Shown piece after piece: positions 36,040 through 44,906 of a stretch of 64,000 nucleotides of DNA. Source of the stretch: Bacteroidota bacterium (GTDB lineage Bacteria > Bacteroidota > Bacteroidia > Chitinophagales > Chitinophagaceae); the NCBI GenBank assembly GCA_023391015.1, contig JAEWBT010000017.1, positions 1 to 64,000 on the forward strand, given 5' to 3'. Position numbers and translations under genes: made by a program. The first letter of the stretch is position 1; every line of letters begins with the position of its first letter. The notes under the pieces were generated by a model. That model was not told where the DNA came from. It saw only the letters and a list, made by a program, of their open reading frames with translations, and ran no database searches.

Positions 36040-36891
36040 TTGAAAAACTACCTTTCCCTCATAAAATTCAGCCACACCATCTTTGCCTTGCCGTTTGCAG
36101 CGGTGGGTTTTGTATTGGGTGTAAAAGCGGCTGGGCGTGGCGTGCCGGTGCAGACCCTGATTGCGGTTGTGTTGTGCATGGTATTCGCCCGCAGCGCTGC
36201 AATGGCGTTTAACCGCTATCTGGACCGGCGCTTTGACGCCCTCAATCCGCGCACGGCTACCCGCGAAATTCCGGCAGGGGTGATTTCGCCCCGCAGTGCT
36301 CTGTTGTTTACCATCGTCAGCAGCGCGCTTTTTGTGGCGACCACATGGCTGATCAACCCGTTGTGTTTTGCGTTGTCGTTTGTGGCGCTTGCCGTGATTC
36401 TGTTTTACAGCTACACCAAGCGGTTCACGCCCTTGTGCCATTTGGTTCTGGGCGTCGGACTGGCGCTGGCCCCGATCGGGGCTTACCTCGCGGTGACGGG
36501 CACATTCGCGGTGCTGCCCATCTTGCTTTCGGCGGCGGTTTTCTGCTGGGTTTCCGGTTTTGATGTTATCTATGCCTTGCAGGACGAATCCTTCGACCGG
36601 GAGCATGGCCTGCACTCCATTCCGGAATCGCTGGGCGGAAAAAATGCCTTGCTCGTTTCCCGGTTGTTGCACTTTTGCGCAGCGGCCCTCATTATCGCTG
36701 TGGGGCTTTATGGCCACTTGCATCCGGTGTACTGGGCGGCGGCAGCAGTGTTTATCGGGCTTTTGCTCTACCAGCAAAGCATTGTATCACCCACGGATTT
36801 ATCGCGCGTCAATCTGGCGTTCGGAACGACCAACGGCGTGGCGAGTGTGTTGTTTGCAGTGGGGGCGATAGGTGCACTGTTGTTGGGGTAA
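36040..36891 (+). CDS. UbiA-like polyprenyltransferase (4-hydroxybenzoate type, MqnP-like)
   Basis: 283 residues, about eight membrane helices. NRYLDRRFDALNPRT holds the first Asp-rich motif (NxxxDxxxD) and DVIYALQDESFDREHGLHSIP the second; both bind Mg-diphosphate of the prenyl donor. TREIPAGVISPR lies between, as in the family. In menaquinone-only Bacteroidota this subtype is thought to act in the futalosine pathway (MqnP); other pathway genes are not in this window, so that is inference. The start is TTG (36040), immediately after the heptamer tract. Confidence 0.85.
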   Translation: MKNYLSLIKFSHTIFALPFAAVGFVLGVKAAGRGVPVQTLIAVVLCMVFARSAAMAFNRYLDRRFDALNPRTATREIPAGVISPRSALLFTIVSSALFVATTWLINPLCFALSFVALAVILFYSYTKRFTPLCHLVLGVGLALAPIGAYLAVTGTFAVLPILLSAAVFCWVSGFDVIYALQDESFDREHGLHSIPESLGGKNALLVSRLLHFCAAALIIAVGLYGHLHPVYWAAAAVFIGLLLYQQSIVSPTDLSRVNLAFGTTNGVASVLFAVGAIGALLLG

Positions 36892-36915
36892 GAAAGAATT
36901 TAGGTTTTAGGTCCC

Positions 36916-36943
36916 GTAGAGACAAGGCATGCCTTGTCTCTAC
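36916..36943. repeat. 28-bp perfect palindrome, GTAGAGAC family, copy 1
   Basis: Outer arms GTAGAGAC/GTCTCTAC and core GCATGC, with AAG on the left and CTT on the right between them. The second copy at 49912-49939 has the same outer arms and core, with GTT and AAC in place of AAG and CTT. Confidence 0.85.
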
Positions 36944-36960
36944 ATAGCCCAGGATTATAA

Positions 36961-37023
36961 TGGAGTTTGGTTTTTGTCTTCTGGATTCTGGTTTTTAAAC
37001 TTTGGGTTTTGAATTTTTCAAGC
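36961..37023. repeat. nine heptanucleotides ending at the dapB start codon
   Basis: The 63 bp divide cleanly into TGGAGTT, TGGTTTT, TGTCTTC, TGGATTC, TGGTTTT, TAAACTT, TGGGTTT, TGAATTT, TTCAAGC, with the last unit touching the ATG at 37024. Confidence 0.85.
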
Positions 37024-37737
37024 ATGAACATCGCACTCGTCGGCTACGGCAAAATGGGAAAGGCCATAGAACGCATTGCCCACACCCGTGGCCATAACAT
37101 CCTGTTTCGCATCACCCACGAGAACCGTGACCTGCTTCAAAGTCCGGAATTTTCCGGAATGGATGTTGTCATTGAGTTTACCGGACCGACGTCGGCAAAG
37201 GAAAACGTAATCGCCTGCCTTCAAAGAGGATTGCCGGTGGTTTCCGGAAGTACGGGTTGGAACGAGGCCCTGCCGGAAGCCGAAAAAGTGTGCAAGGAAG
37301 CCAATGCGGCTTTTCTCCATAGTTCCAACTTCAGCGTCGGGGTGCAGTTGTTTTTTCTCCTCAACCAAAAGCTGGCACAACTGATGGCGACGCATCCGGA
37401 ATACCACCTTTCCATCACCGAAACGCACCACACCGAGAAAAAAGACGCGCCGAGCGGAACGGCAGTAACGCTGGCGAATGGCATTCTGGAAAGCCATTCT
37501 GCCTACAATACCTGGCACCTTGGAACTGAAACGCAGGCGGGATCTATTCCCGTAGAAGCTTTGCGGATTTCCGGCGTTCCCGGCACCCATACCGTCCGCT
37601 ACGATTCCGAAATCGACACCCTTGAAATCACGCATACCGCTCACAGCCGCGACGGCTTTGCTCTGGGGGCAGTATTAGCTGCCGAATTTATTTCCGGAAA
37701 AAAAGGTGTGTTTTCCATGCAGGATGTGTTGGGGTAG
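37024..37737 (+). CDS. dapB: 4-hydroxy-tetrahydrodipicolinate reductase
   Basis: 237 residues. MNIALVGYGKMGKAIERIA is the nucleotide-binding start. VVIEFTGPTSAKENV, STGWNEALP, SNFSVGVQLFF and the signature ETHHTEKKDAPSGTAVTLA (His-His and Lys of the active site) identify DapB. It reduces the dehydrated product of DapA with NAD(P)H in lysine/diaminopimelate synthesis. An in-frame ATG at 36967 would read the heptamer tract as protein and is rejected. Confidence 0.93.
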   Translation: MNIALVGYGKMGKAIERIAHTRGHNILFRITHENRDLLQSPEFSGMDVVIEFTGPTSAKENVIACLQRGLPVVSGSTGWNEALPEAEKVCKEANAAFLHSSNFSVGVQLFFLLNQKLAQLMATHPEYHLSITETHHTEKKDAPSGTAVTLANGILESHSAYNTWHLGTETQAGSIPVEALRISGVPGTHTVRYDSEIDTLEITHTAHSRDGFALGAVLAAEFISGKKGVFSMQDVLG

Positions 37738-37785
37738 AAAAGCCGGAAGAAGTATGCCATTTTAAAATCGCATGCGATGGGTGAG

Positions 37786-37805
37786 ACCCCGCCTCACGGC
37801 GGGGT
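37786..37805. repeat. small perfect hairpin ACCCCGCC-TCAC-GGCGGGGT
   Basis: A perfect 8-bp stem with a TCAC loop, the same loop as in the hairpin at 7054-7069. It may end dapB transcripts, but no U-run follows. Confidence 0.6.
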
Positions 37806-37886
37806 GCCAACATAAAAAAGCAATCCGGGATTCGTTATCCTTTGTACTGTCGGTTCCTTTCCTCGTCTTATGCCTCCGTTCTTCTG

Positions 37887-37977
37887 TTTTGTCATTCCGC
37901 CGGGAGGCGGAATCTCAGAAGCCCGCTTTTAAATAGCGCACAATAGCCGGATAGGTCCCGTTCCGGGATGACAAAAA
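37887..37977. repeat. composite inverted repeat (TTTTGTCATTCCG ... CGGGATGACAAAA)
   Basis: Outer arms TTTTGTCATTCCG and its near-complement enclose a perfect inner hairpin ATTCCGCC-GGG-AGGCGGAAT. Related to 9788-9859. This and the hairpin at 37786 are all I see in the 285-bp gap 37738-38022. Confidence 0.65.
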
Positions 37978-38022
37978 AGCCTATCCGAAACACACGTACT
38001 ACCGACTTTCCGGAATAGAACC

Positions 38023-39936
38023 TCATTCTACCCGCCCGCCTGCAATCTCGCTTACCACTTCCGGGTCGAGTAGGGTAGAGGTATCGCCGATATTTTCCGT
38101 TTCGCCTTCGGCAATTTTCCGCAAAATGCGTCGCATGATTTTTCCGCTCCGTGTTTTCGGCAATCCTTTCACAAACTGAATTTTATCCGGCTTGGCCGTT
38201 GGTCCGATCAGCCGGGTCACGGTTTGAAGAATGTCGCGGCGCGTAAGGTCGTCGGCGTGGCGGCCTTCATACACCACGTAGGCGTAGATGCCTTGTCCTT
38301 TAATCGGGTGCGGATAGCCCACCACGGCGCTTTCCACCACGCCACTGTGCATATTCAGGGCGTTTTCTACTTCGGCAGTGCCGATGCGATGGCCACTCAC
38401 GTTCAGCACATCGTCCACGCGGCCGGTAATGCGGTAAAAGCCGTCTTTGTTGCGCAACGCGCCGTCGCCGGTAAAATAATACCCCGGATAAGCCGAAAAA
38501 TACGTCGTGCGGCAACGCTCATGGTCGCCCCAAGTAGTGCGCAGAATGCCCGGCCAAGGCGCTTTGAGGCAGAGATTTCCGGAAACGTCGGCTCCTGCCA
38601 ACTCCAGCCCTTTTTCATCCATCAACACTGGCTGCACACCCGGCAAGGGCAGGGTAGCAAAGCCGGGCTTTTCAGGCGTCACGCCCGCGAGGTTGCTCAT
38701 TAAAATGCCGCCGGTTTCGGTTTGCCACCAGGTATCTACAACCGGACAGACGCCTTTCCCCACGTTTTGGTGAAACCAGTGCCACGCTTCCTCATTAATC
38801 GGCTCGCCCACGCTGCCGAGCACGCGCAAAGTGCTTAAATCTTTGCCTTCCAGCGGTGCCGTTCCGTAGGTCATCAGCGAGCGGATGGCTGTTGGCGAGG
38901 TATAGAAAATGCTTACTTTGTGGCGCTCGGTAATGTCCCAAAACCGTCCGGCGTCGGGCCAGGTAGGAATGCCTTCAAACATCAGCGCGGTGCTGCCGGC
39001 GCACAGCGGCCCATACACGATGTAGGAATGGCCGGTAATCCAGCCAATGTCGGCGGTGCAAAAGAAAACATCGCCGGGCGCAATCTGAAAGACGTTCACA
39101 AACGTGTAGGTGGCCCACACCATATAGCCGCCGCAGGTGTGCACCACGCCCTTGGGCTTGCCCGTAGAGCCGGAAGTGTAAAGAATAAAAAGTGGGTCTT
39201 CGGCGTCCATCGCCACTGCCGGAAAAGGCGGATTACCAGCGGATTCTACCTTGAAAATCTCGTCCTCCCACCACACGTCGCGGCCTTTGATCATGCTCAC
39301 CGGCTGCCGGGTGCGGGTCAAGACAATCACGCGCGCCACAAACGGACACTGCTCCAGCGCGTCATCAATGGTTTCTTTTAAGGCTATCTCTTTACTTCCC
39401 CGGTACGCACCGTCGCAGGTCAGGATAATCTTTGCGCCGGCGTCCTGCAGGCGGTCGGCAATGCTGCGCGCGCTGAACCCCCCAAAAATAATGGAGTGAA
39501 TGGCCCCCACGCGGGCGCAGGCCAGGGTCGCAATTACCAGTTCCGGAACCATGCCCATGTAGATGCAAACGCGGTCGCCTTTCTGCACGCCATTGTTGGT
39601 GAGCACGTGGGAAAACTGTACCACTTTTTCATAGAGCGTTTTGTAGCTAAAGGTGCGCGGATGCTCGTCGGGGGCGTTGGCTTCCCAAATAAGGGCGGCG
39701 GCGTCGGGCATGGCTTCGGCGTGGCGGTCCAGTGCGTTTTCGGTGATGTTGAGCTGGGCGCCTTGAAACCATTTTACGTCCGGGTCGGTGAAATTCCAGG
39801 CTAAAACTTTATCCCATGGGCCTTTCCAGCGAAATGTTTCGGCGATTTCGGCCCAATACGTTTCCGGAAATTCGACGCTTTTCTGGTAATGCTGGTGGTA
39901 GTCGGAGAGGCTTTTGATCTGAAAAGGGTAGGGCAT
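38023..39936 (-). CDS. acsA: acetyl-CoA synthetase (AMP-forming)
   Basis: 637 residues. FILYTSGSTGKPKGVVH is the adenylate-forming P-loop, followed by FCTADIGWITGHSY, VDTWWQTETGG, YYFTGDGALRNKDGFYRITGRVDD and the acylation Lys in KTRSGKIMRR near the C-terminus. The N-terminal YQKSVEFPETYWAEIAE is the usual ACS extension. It makes acetyl-CoA from acetate, ATP and CoA; the Lys is a site of acetylation control in other bacteria. Monocistronic. Confidence 0.95.
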   Translation of the reverse strand: MPYPFQIKSLSDYHQHYQKSVEFPETYWAEIAETFRWKGPWDKVLAWNFTDPDVKWFQGAQLNITENALDRHAEAMPDAAALIWEANAPDEHPRTFSYKTLYEKVVQFSHVLTNNGVQKGDRVCIYMGMVPELVIATLACARVGAIHSIIFGGFSARSIADRLQDAGAKIILTCDGAYRGSKEIALKETIDDALEQCPFVARVIVLTRTRQPVSMIKGRDVWWEDEIFKVESAGNPPFPAVAMDAEDPLFILYTSGSTGKPKGVVHTCGGYMVWATYTFVNVFQIAPGDVFFCTADIGWITGHSYIVYGPLCAGSTALMFEGIPTWPDAGRFWDITERHKVSIFYTSPTAIRSLMTYGTAPLEGKDLSTLRVLGSVGEPINEEAWHWFHQNVGKGVCPVVDTWWQTETGGILMSNLAGVTPEKPGFATLPLPGVQPVLMDEKGLELAGADVSGNLCLKAPWPGILRTTWGDHERCRTTYFSAYPGYYFTGDGALRNKDGFYRITGRVDDVLNVSGHRIGTAEVENALNMHSGVVESAVVGYPHPIKGQGIYAYVVYEGRHADDLTRRDILQTVTRLIGPTAKPDKIQFVKGLPKTRSGKIMRRILRKIAEGETENIGDTSTLLDPEVVSEIAGGRVE

Positions 39937-40084
39937 GGCGAAAAAAGGCTTTTGGAGATTTAAATTTCCGGAAAAAAGCGGAATGGTTTTGGTCTTTTTT
40001 TTAAAATGGCAACCTCAATTCTGGCGTGGCTGACTCTATACTTGTTCTGATTTTTAGAAAATGATTACTCCTTCGACAAGTTCA

Positions 40085-40691
40085 GAGGCTGTTTAATAAG
40101 GAATCTAAAAGAAGAGAACCGGATTTGTATGTCTAGGGTTGTACCAAAGGACCACTACGGGTTCTTCTGCGATGTGTTATTCCTTCACCTTATCCGATTT
40201 CCAATGACGTGTACTAGAGCCGCTGTTGTCACCGAAAACAAAAGGATTGTATCATGGAAGGAAGCGTCACCTCATTACCGACGCCCTGGGCCTGCCCTTG
40301 GCTTTGCGGGTAGGCAGTGTGGCAGAAAGCGACCGCTATGGGCTGATGCGACAGGTACTGCAACCATATGCCACCCAAAGAAGGCTGCAAATCTTGTGGC
40401 AGACCACGCATACCAAGGCATTAACCTAATGGCCCATGTTCGTACCCAAGTGGTGGAACGCGACAATGCAGGAAGGCGCTGGAAGCAAAAGGCCGAGACC
40501 CAGAATACCGCTGCTCACTTCGCGCCGGTGGCTAAAAGATGGGTCGTGGAGCGCTCCTTTGGATGACTTACCCCTTACCGCAGACTCAGCAGAGACTATG
40601 AGAAAAGAACCGATTGTTCCGCCGCTTTCATCTCCCTGGCATTCATTCTCATCATGACTAACAAGTTGGCAGACGCTTCTTAAACGGCCTC
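40085..40691 (+). mobile_element. decayed IS5-family element, 607 bp, with TCA target duplication
   Basis: Terminal inverted repeats GAGGCTGTTTAATAAGG (left) and CTTCTTAAACGGCCTC (right) are bordered by TCA on both sides (40082-40084, 40692-40694). Inside, in three shifted frames, are parts of an IS5-type transposase: the catalytic-core start GRKRHLITDALGLPLALRV (~40250), then ADHAYQGINLMAHV, and the C-terminal RWVVERSFG followed by a stop. The N-terminal half is mostly deleted, so it cannot encode its own transposase. Removing it and one TCA would rejoin a CTTCGACAAG/CTTGTCGAAG palindromic repeat, into which it inserted. Confidence 0.8.
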
Positions 40692-40777
40692 TCAGCTTGT
40701 CGAAGTCTTGCTACTATAAGTTGAAGGGTCGCCGATACAAAAGACCCCTTGACAGCCATTTTCCCGCAGGAAATATA

Positions 40778-43700
40778 TCATCCCAGCAAAAACACCAAAT
40801 CCTCGCGCGAGAGGCGTTTCAAAACAGCGCCGTCGTCGCCCACAAGCTCGTCGGCCAGCGCCTGTTTCCGGGCCTGAAGCTGCATCATCTTCTCCTCGAT
40901 GCTGTCGCGACAGATCATCCGGTAGGCAAATACCGGCTTTGTTTGCCCGATCCGGTGCGTCCGGTCGATGGCTTGCTGCTCTACCGCAGGATTCCACCAG
41001 GGATCCACCAAATACACGTACTCCGCTGCCGTAAGATTGAGGCCCACCCCGCCGGCTTTGAGGGAAATCAGGAAAACACGGGTGCTCTCCTCTTCCTGAA
41101 AGCGGCGAACTGCCTCGCGCCGCTCGGTCGCGCTGCTGGAACCGTCGAAATACGCATAGGAAATGCCCTCGGCTTCCAGTTTCTCCCGTATCAGGCCCAA
41201 CATCCCCAGGAACTGCGAGAACACCAGCACCTTGTGGTTGCCGGTATTCTCCTGAAGCTCACGCATCAGCTCCTCCAGCTTCACGCTGTGGTTCTCTGCC
41301 GGGTTTTCTTCGGTGCTATGGCCCCCGGCAAGGGCGGTGGCGTCGCAAATCTGGCGCAGGCGCGTGAGGCCTTGCAGGATATGAAACTGGGAACGCTCGA
41401 TGCCCTGCTGATCTATCAAGCCCAGGATCTGATCTTTGAAGATGATGCGCCAGGCATCGTAGGCTTTGCGCTGGGCAGGCCCCATCTCGCAGTAAAGCAC
41501 CACCTCGGTTTTGGGGGGAAGCTCCTTGGCCACCTGGGCTTTGGTGCGGCGTAACAGGAATGGATAGGTGAGCTGCCGGAGCTGCTTCTTTACTCCTTCT
41601 TCTCCGAACTTATCGATGGGGGTGGCGAACTCGTTCATGAAAAACTCGCGGCTGCCCAGCATACCGGGGTTGAGGAACGACATTTGGGAGTAGAGATCAA
41701 AGGTATTATTCTGCACCGGCGTGCCGCTTAGCGCCAGGCGGTGGTGGGCAGAGAGGAGAAGTGCCGCTTTTGCCACCTGACTTTGGGGGTTTTTGATAGC
41801 CTGGCTTTCATCCAGCACGGCCAGGTCGTAGGGAACCTCCCGGAATGCCTTGATATCGCTGCGCATCGTGCCATAAGTGGTGATCACAATGTCGTGGCCG
41901 GAGATGCTGCTGATGGAAGCCTTGCGGCGCGGCCCATGATGGATGTAAACCCGGAGATGGGGGGCGAACTTCTGGATTTCGGCCTCCCAGTTGTAGATAA
42001 GTGTGGTGGGACACACCACGAGCAGCGTGGCCGCCGGGTTTTTGGCCTTCAGGAACAGGTAGAAAGCGAGGGCCTGCACGGTTTTCCCCAGGCCCATGTC
42101 GTCGGCAAGGATGCCACCCCACCCGGCTTCGTACAGAAACACCAACCATTGGAAGCCCGTGAGCTGATAGGGGCGCAGGGCGGCCTGGAGGTGGGCGGGA
42201 GCGTCCAGATGGCTGTAGTCTTCGGCTGCAATGGCGAGGAGTTTCTCCTTTTTGGCGACCAACTCGCCCAGGAGGCCTTCTTCGTCCACCTCGGCGAGGA
42301 GCTGTTCAATCACACCGAAGTGGGTGCTGCGCAGGCGGACGTGGTCTTTCTTCACTTCGCCCATCTTGAGCAGCAGGGCGTACTTCTCGCGCCACTCTTC
42401 GGGGAGGAGACCGATAGAGCCGTCGGGGAGGCGCACGTAATTCTGGCGGGCTGCGAGCGCTTTTTTGATCTGCGGAATCCGGACTTCCTGATCGCCGTAC
42501 TGAACGGTGAGCTGTGCGTCGAACCAGTCGATGCCGCTGGAAATATGAAGGCGGGTTTCGGGCTTATAGGTGTTGAGGCGCAGGCTGCGGAGGTCGGAGA
42601 GGCCCACGACTTCCACATCCAGCTCTTTCATCACTTCCAGGAAGCGAAAAAACCAGTTGTCGGACAGCACGGCGGCGGCGGGCACGAAGAAAACCGGCTG
42701 ATCGGCAGAGCGAACGATGTCGGAGTGGAGCGATTGGAGGGTTTGGAGGAGCGTGGCTTCGGCAGTGAGGTCCCGTTCCTGAAGAACGACCTTCCCTTCT
42801 TCGGCAAGGCGCACCACAGCGTCTTTGCCGCCCATAATTTCCGTCTCTCCATAGCGCGCAGCGGGGCGAAGGACGAGCGCATTCTCGCGCTCTTCGAGAT
42901 AAAGACGCAGGCGCGGGGCCACAGCGGGGCGCGTAACGGTAAGGGCCGGGGCAAACTCGAGATGAACTTCGGCAGGCCAGGCTAAAACCGTGTCCTGAAG
43001 GTATCGGGGCCAGTCTTTGGCGGAAATTTTTGCCTCGAACCCGCCTTTTTTCCAGCCTTCTACGAGAAAAGCAACGGCAGGGGTTTCCACAGCGTGGAGG
43101 GTGTGTTGATAATTGAGGAGGCCACCGTTCAGAACTTCTACCTCTTTAGGCGGGAGGACGTAGGACCGGAGCCGGAAGCCAACCTTTTGGACCATTCCGC
43201 CTTTGGAGGGCGCAAAAGAGACGACGGGCTGCACCGGAACGCTGGAGAAGGCGACTCCTTCGGCGTCGGGGGTGGCCTTACCGGGGGTCAGAAGGCAGCC
43301 ATCAGGCGTGGTCTCTAGGGCAGCAAGGATGCTGGTGTACTTAGGCAACAGGTATTCCCACAAGGCAAGGCGGTATTCGTCGGAAAGCTTCTCGTGGAGG
43401 GCGTCATCTTCGGGCAGGAGCGTGGCACCAAAGGGGATGATGCGGTGGAGATAGCGAAGGGCCTCGCCGGTTTGCGCCTTCCGGAACAAGGGAATCAAGG
43501 CCTGAGTGTTTTCCTCGAAGTCGTTGGCGGCCACCGGGCCGGAAAGGTCCAGAACGGCGTAGGGCTTGGGCCCATTTCCGGAATTCTCCCCGTTATTTCC
43601 GGAACTATCTTCGGCAACAGGCGTGGCTTTCAATAATTGCCAGGCGAGGGAGGGATAAACCTGGGGGGTGAGCTGCACGGCGGGCAGGAGGACCAGCTTT

Positions 43701-44584
43701 TGGGCGGGGGCCACCGGCTCGGGAGCGGGCAAGACCGGCGCGGTGGGGGCCTGCGGGCGGGCGGCAGCGGTGGGGACTGCAATTCTTTTGATGCTGGGGT
43801 CGAGGACCCGCAGGGACGGCTTGCCGTGGGCGTCGTAGGTAAAGGCAAACTTGCCCTCCAGGTTGTCGGAGAGCTTGTAGCCGTAAAGGCTTAAGAGGCG
43901 GCTTTTCTGTTCATCCCAGTTGCGCAGGCCATGAAAGAAGTCGGCCCCGTGTTGATAGAGGACTTGCAAAAAAGTAACGGCCTTGTGATAGCAAAGCGGG
44001 ACGCGGGTTTCGTCGCAGCCGCAGGAGGTGTCGAAATAACGTTCCTCGTTTTGGCGAAGTTGCACGCGAAATGAACGGGATGCGGTGTCGTCCGGCACAT
44101 CGGCTTCAATCACGTTGGCGGCAGCGGTGGTGGGCAGCACAGAGGCAGCGCGGCTGCGGGCGGCTTCGCGGGCGCGGTCTATGATTTCGGGCAGACTAAA
44201 CACACGCAGCATGGCCTCCGAGACGGTACGCAAGCGAAGCAGGGTATGGGCCTGGTCGTAGCGCACGCCTTCGCCGCCGAGGATGCCACTTTGGGCCAGA
44301 TCCTGCAATTGAAACAAGGCAGCCACCTTATGACGGCACATCTCGCTTAGATTATAGGGGCACTGGCACCGGACAGAGAGCTCCTGTGGGTTATTATACT
44401 TCTGCACCACCACGGTATAGAAGTTCTGGTACTGATCATTGCGCACCCGGAAGCGGGCTTGCTCGATGAATGGGTCATTGTCGAGGAGAGAGGCCCCACC
44501 ACTGCTGTAGATGCGCTTGCCACGCCGGATCATCTCTTCGGTGCCGTGGTTATAGATGTATTTCAGGAGGGGGGATAACGACAT
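40778..44584 (-). CDS. SNF2-family helicase with SWIM zinc finger
   Basis: 1268 residues. Residues ~72-92 have a SWIM motif (VRCQCPYNLSEMCRHKVAA; CxC then CxH). The middle ~100-800 is a long region with a proline-rich segment (~275-300). The C-terminal ~450 residues are an SNF2 ATPase: DDMGLGKTVQAL (motif I), DESQ as motif II in place of DEAH, LALSGTPVQN (III), VFLISLKAGGVGLNLTAAEYVYLVDPWWNPAVE (V) and IDRTHRIGQTKPVFAYRM (VI). Such bacterial RapA/HelZ-like proteins presumably remodel protein-DNA complexes. Its start at 44584 is preceded by a heptamer tract (44668-44737). Starts 190 bp downstream of a terminator of no other gene; transcribed alone. Confidence 0.88.
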   Translation of the reverse strand: MSLSPLLKYIYNHGTEEMIRRGKRIYSSGGASLLDNDPFIEQARFRVRNDQYQNFYTVVVQKYNNPQELSVRCQCPYNLSEMCRHKVAALFQLQDLAQSGILGGEGVRYDQAHTLLRLRTVSEAMLRVFSLPEIIDRAREAARSRAASVLPTTAAANVIEADVPDDTASRSFRVQLRQNEERYFDTSCGCDETRVPLCYHKAVTFLQVLYQHGADFFHGLRNWDEQKSRLLSLYGYKLSDNLEGKFAFTYDAHGKPSLRVLDPSIKRIAVPTAAARPQAPTAPVLPAPEPVAPAQKLVLLPAVQLTPQVYPSLAWQLLKATPVAEDSSGNNGENSGNGPKPYAVLDLSGPVAANDFEENTQALIPLFRKAQTGEALRYLHRIIPFGATLLPEDDALHEKLSDEYRLALWEYLLPKYTSILAALETTPDGCLLTPGKATPDAEGVAFSSVPVQPVVSFAPSKGGMVQKVGFRLRSYVLPPKEVEVLNGGLLNYQHTLHAVETPAVAFLVEGWKKGGFEAKISAKDWPRYLQDTVLAWPAEVHLEFAPALTVTRPAVAPRLRLYLEERENALVLRPAARYGETEIMGGKDAVVRLAEEGKVVLQERDLTAEATLLQTLQSLHSDIVRSADQPVFFVPAAAVLSDNWFFRFLEVMKELDVEVVGLSDLRSLRLNTYKPETRLHISSGIDWFDAQLTVQYGDQEVRIPQIKKALAARQNYVRLPDGSIGLLPEEWREKYALLLKMGEVKKDHVRLRSTHFGVIEQLLAEVDEEGLLGELVAKKEKLLAIAAEDYSHLDAPAHLQAALRPYQLTGFQWLVFLYEAGWGGILADDMGLGKTVQALAFYLFLKAKNPAATLLVVCPTTLIYNWEAEIQKFAPHLRVYIHHGPRRKASISSISGHDIVITTYGTMRSDIKAFREVPYDLAVLDESQAIKNPQSQVAKAALLLSAHHRLALSGTPVQNNTFDLYSQMSFLNPGMLGSREFFMNEFATPIDKFGEEGVKKQLRQLTYPFLLRRTKAQVAKELPPKTEVVLYCEMGPAQRKAYDAWRIIFKDQILGLIDQQGIERSQFHILQGLTRLRQICDATALAGGHSTEENPAENHSVKLEELMRELQENTGNHKVLVFSQFLGMLGLIREKLEAEGISYAYFDGSSSATERREAVRRFQEEESTRVFLISLKAGGVGLNLTAAEYVYLVDPWWNPAVEQQAIDRTHRIGQTKPVFAYRMICRDSIEEKMMQLQARKQALADELVGDDGAVLKRLSREDLVFLLG

Positions 44585-44667
44585 GCGGGAAGCAAAAAAG
44601 CAAGCGCCAAAGGTAGGTTATCTGATTGGGGAAGGAGGCGACCGGGAAGGCGTGGGAGGCTTTTGGA

Positions 44668-44737
44668 GACAAAAGATTATAGATAAAAGACGAAAGAGGA
44701 TGGATTGGAGATGAAAGACTATAGATAAAAAACAGAA
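44668..44737. repeat. heptanucleotide tract, ten units, upstream of the SNF2 gene
   Basis: Units GACAAAA, GATTATA, GATAAAA, GACGAAA, GAGGATG, GATTGGA, GATGAAA, GACTATA, GATAAAA, AACAGAA. Toward the SNF2 gene they read TTTTGTC/TTTTATC-like. The 322-bp gap 44585-44906 holds only this tract and the terminator of the T9SS gene. Confidence 0.85.
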
Positions 44738-44856
44738 GAGGGCTTTGTGGGAACGGGTGCTTGGGTGGATTATTTGTTTGCGGGCTTAGCCGGATTGCTG
44801 GGTTTCGGTGTGGGCGGATGGTTTATAGGTGTCGGGTTCGGTGTTTCCCAATACAA

Positions 44857-44885
44857 AAAACGCCCTGCTTTGGGCAGGACGTTTT
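44857..44885 (-). terminator. rho-independent terminator of the T9SS gene
   Basis: AAAACG and CGTTTT with inner CCTGC-TTTG-GGCAGG, 22 bp past the stop of the gene at 44907; a U-run follows on the minus strand. Confidence 0.75.
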
Positions 44886-44906
44886 GAGAAAAGGAAAAGG
44901 ACTTTT

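Noticed and set aside
36967..37023. N-terminal extension of DapB from an upstream ATG
   Set aside because: The extension would be a translation of the heptamer tract; DapB proteins begin at the Met before the nucleotide-binding motif.
44747..44887. Possible 46-residue hydrophobic peptide (Gly-rich, GxxxG-like)
   Set aside because: It starts with GTG, overlaps the terminator of the neighbouring gene, and has no independent support.
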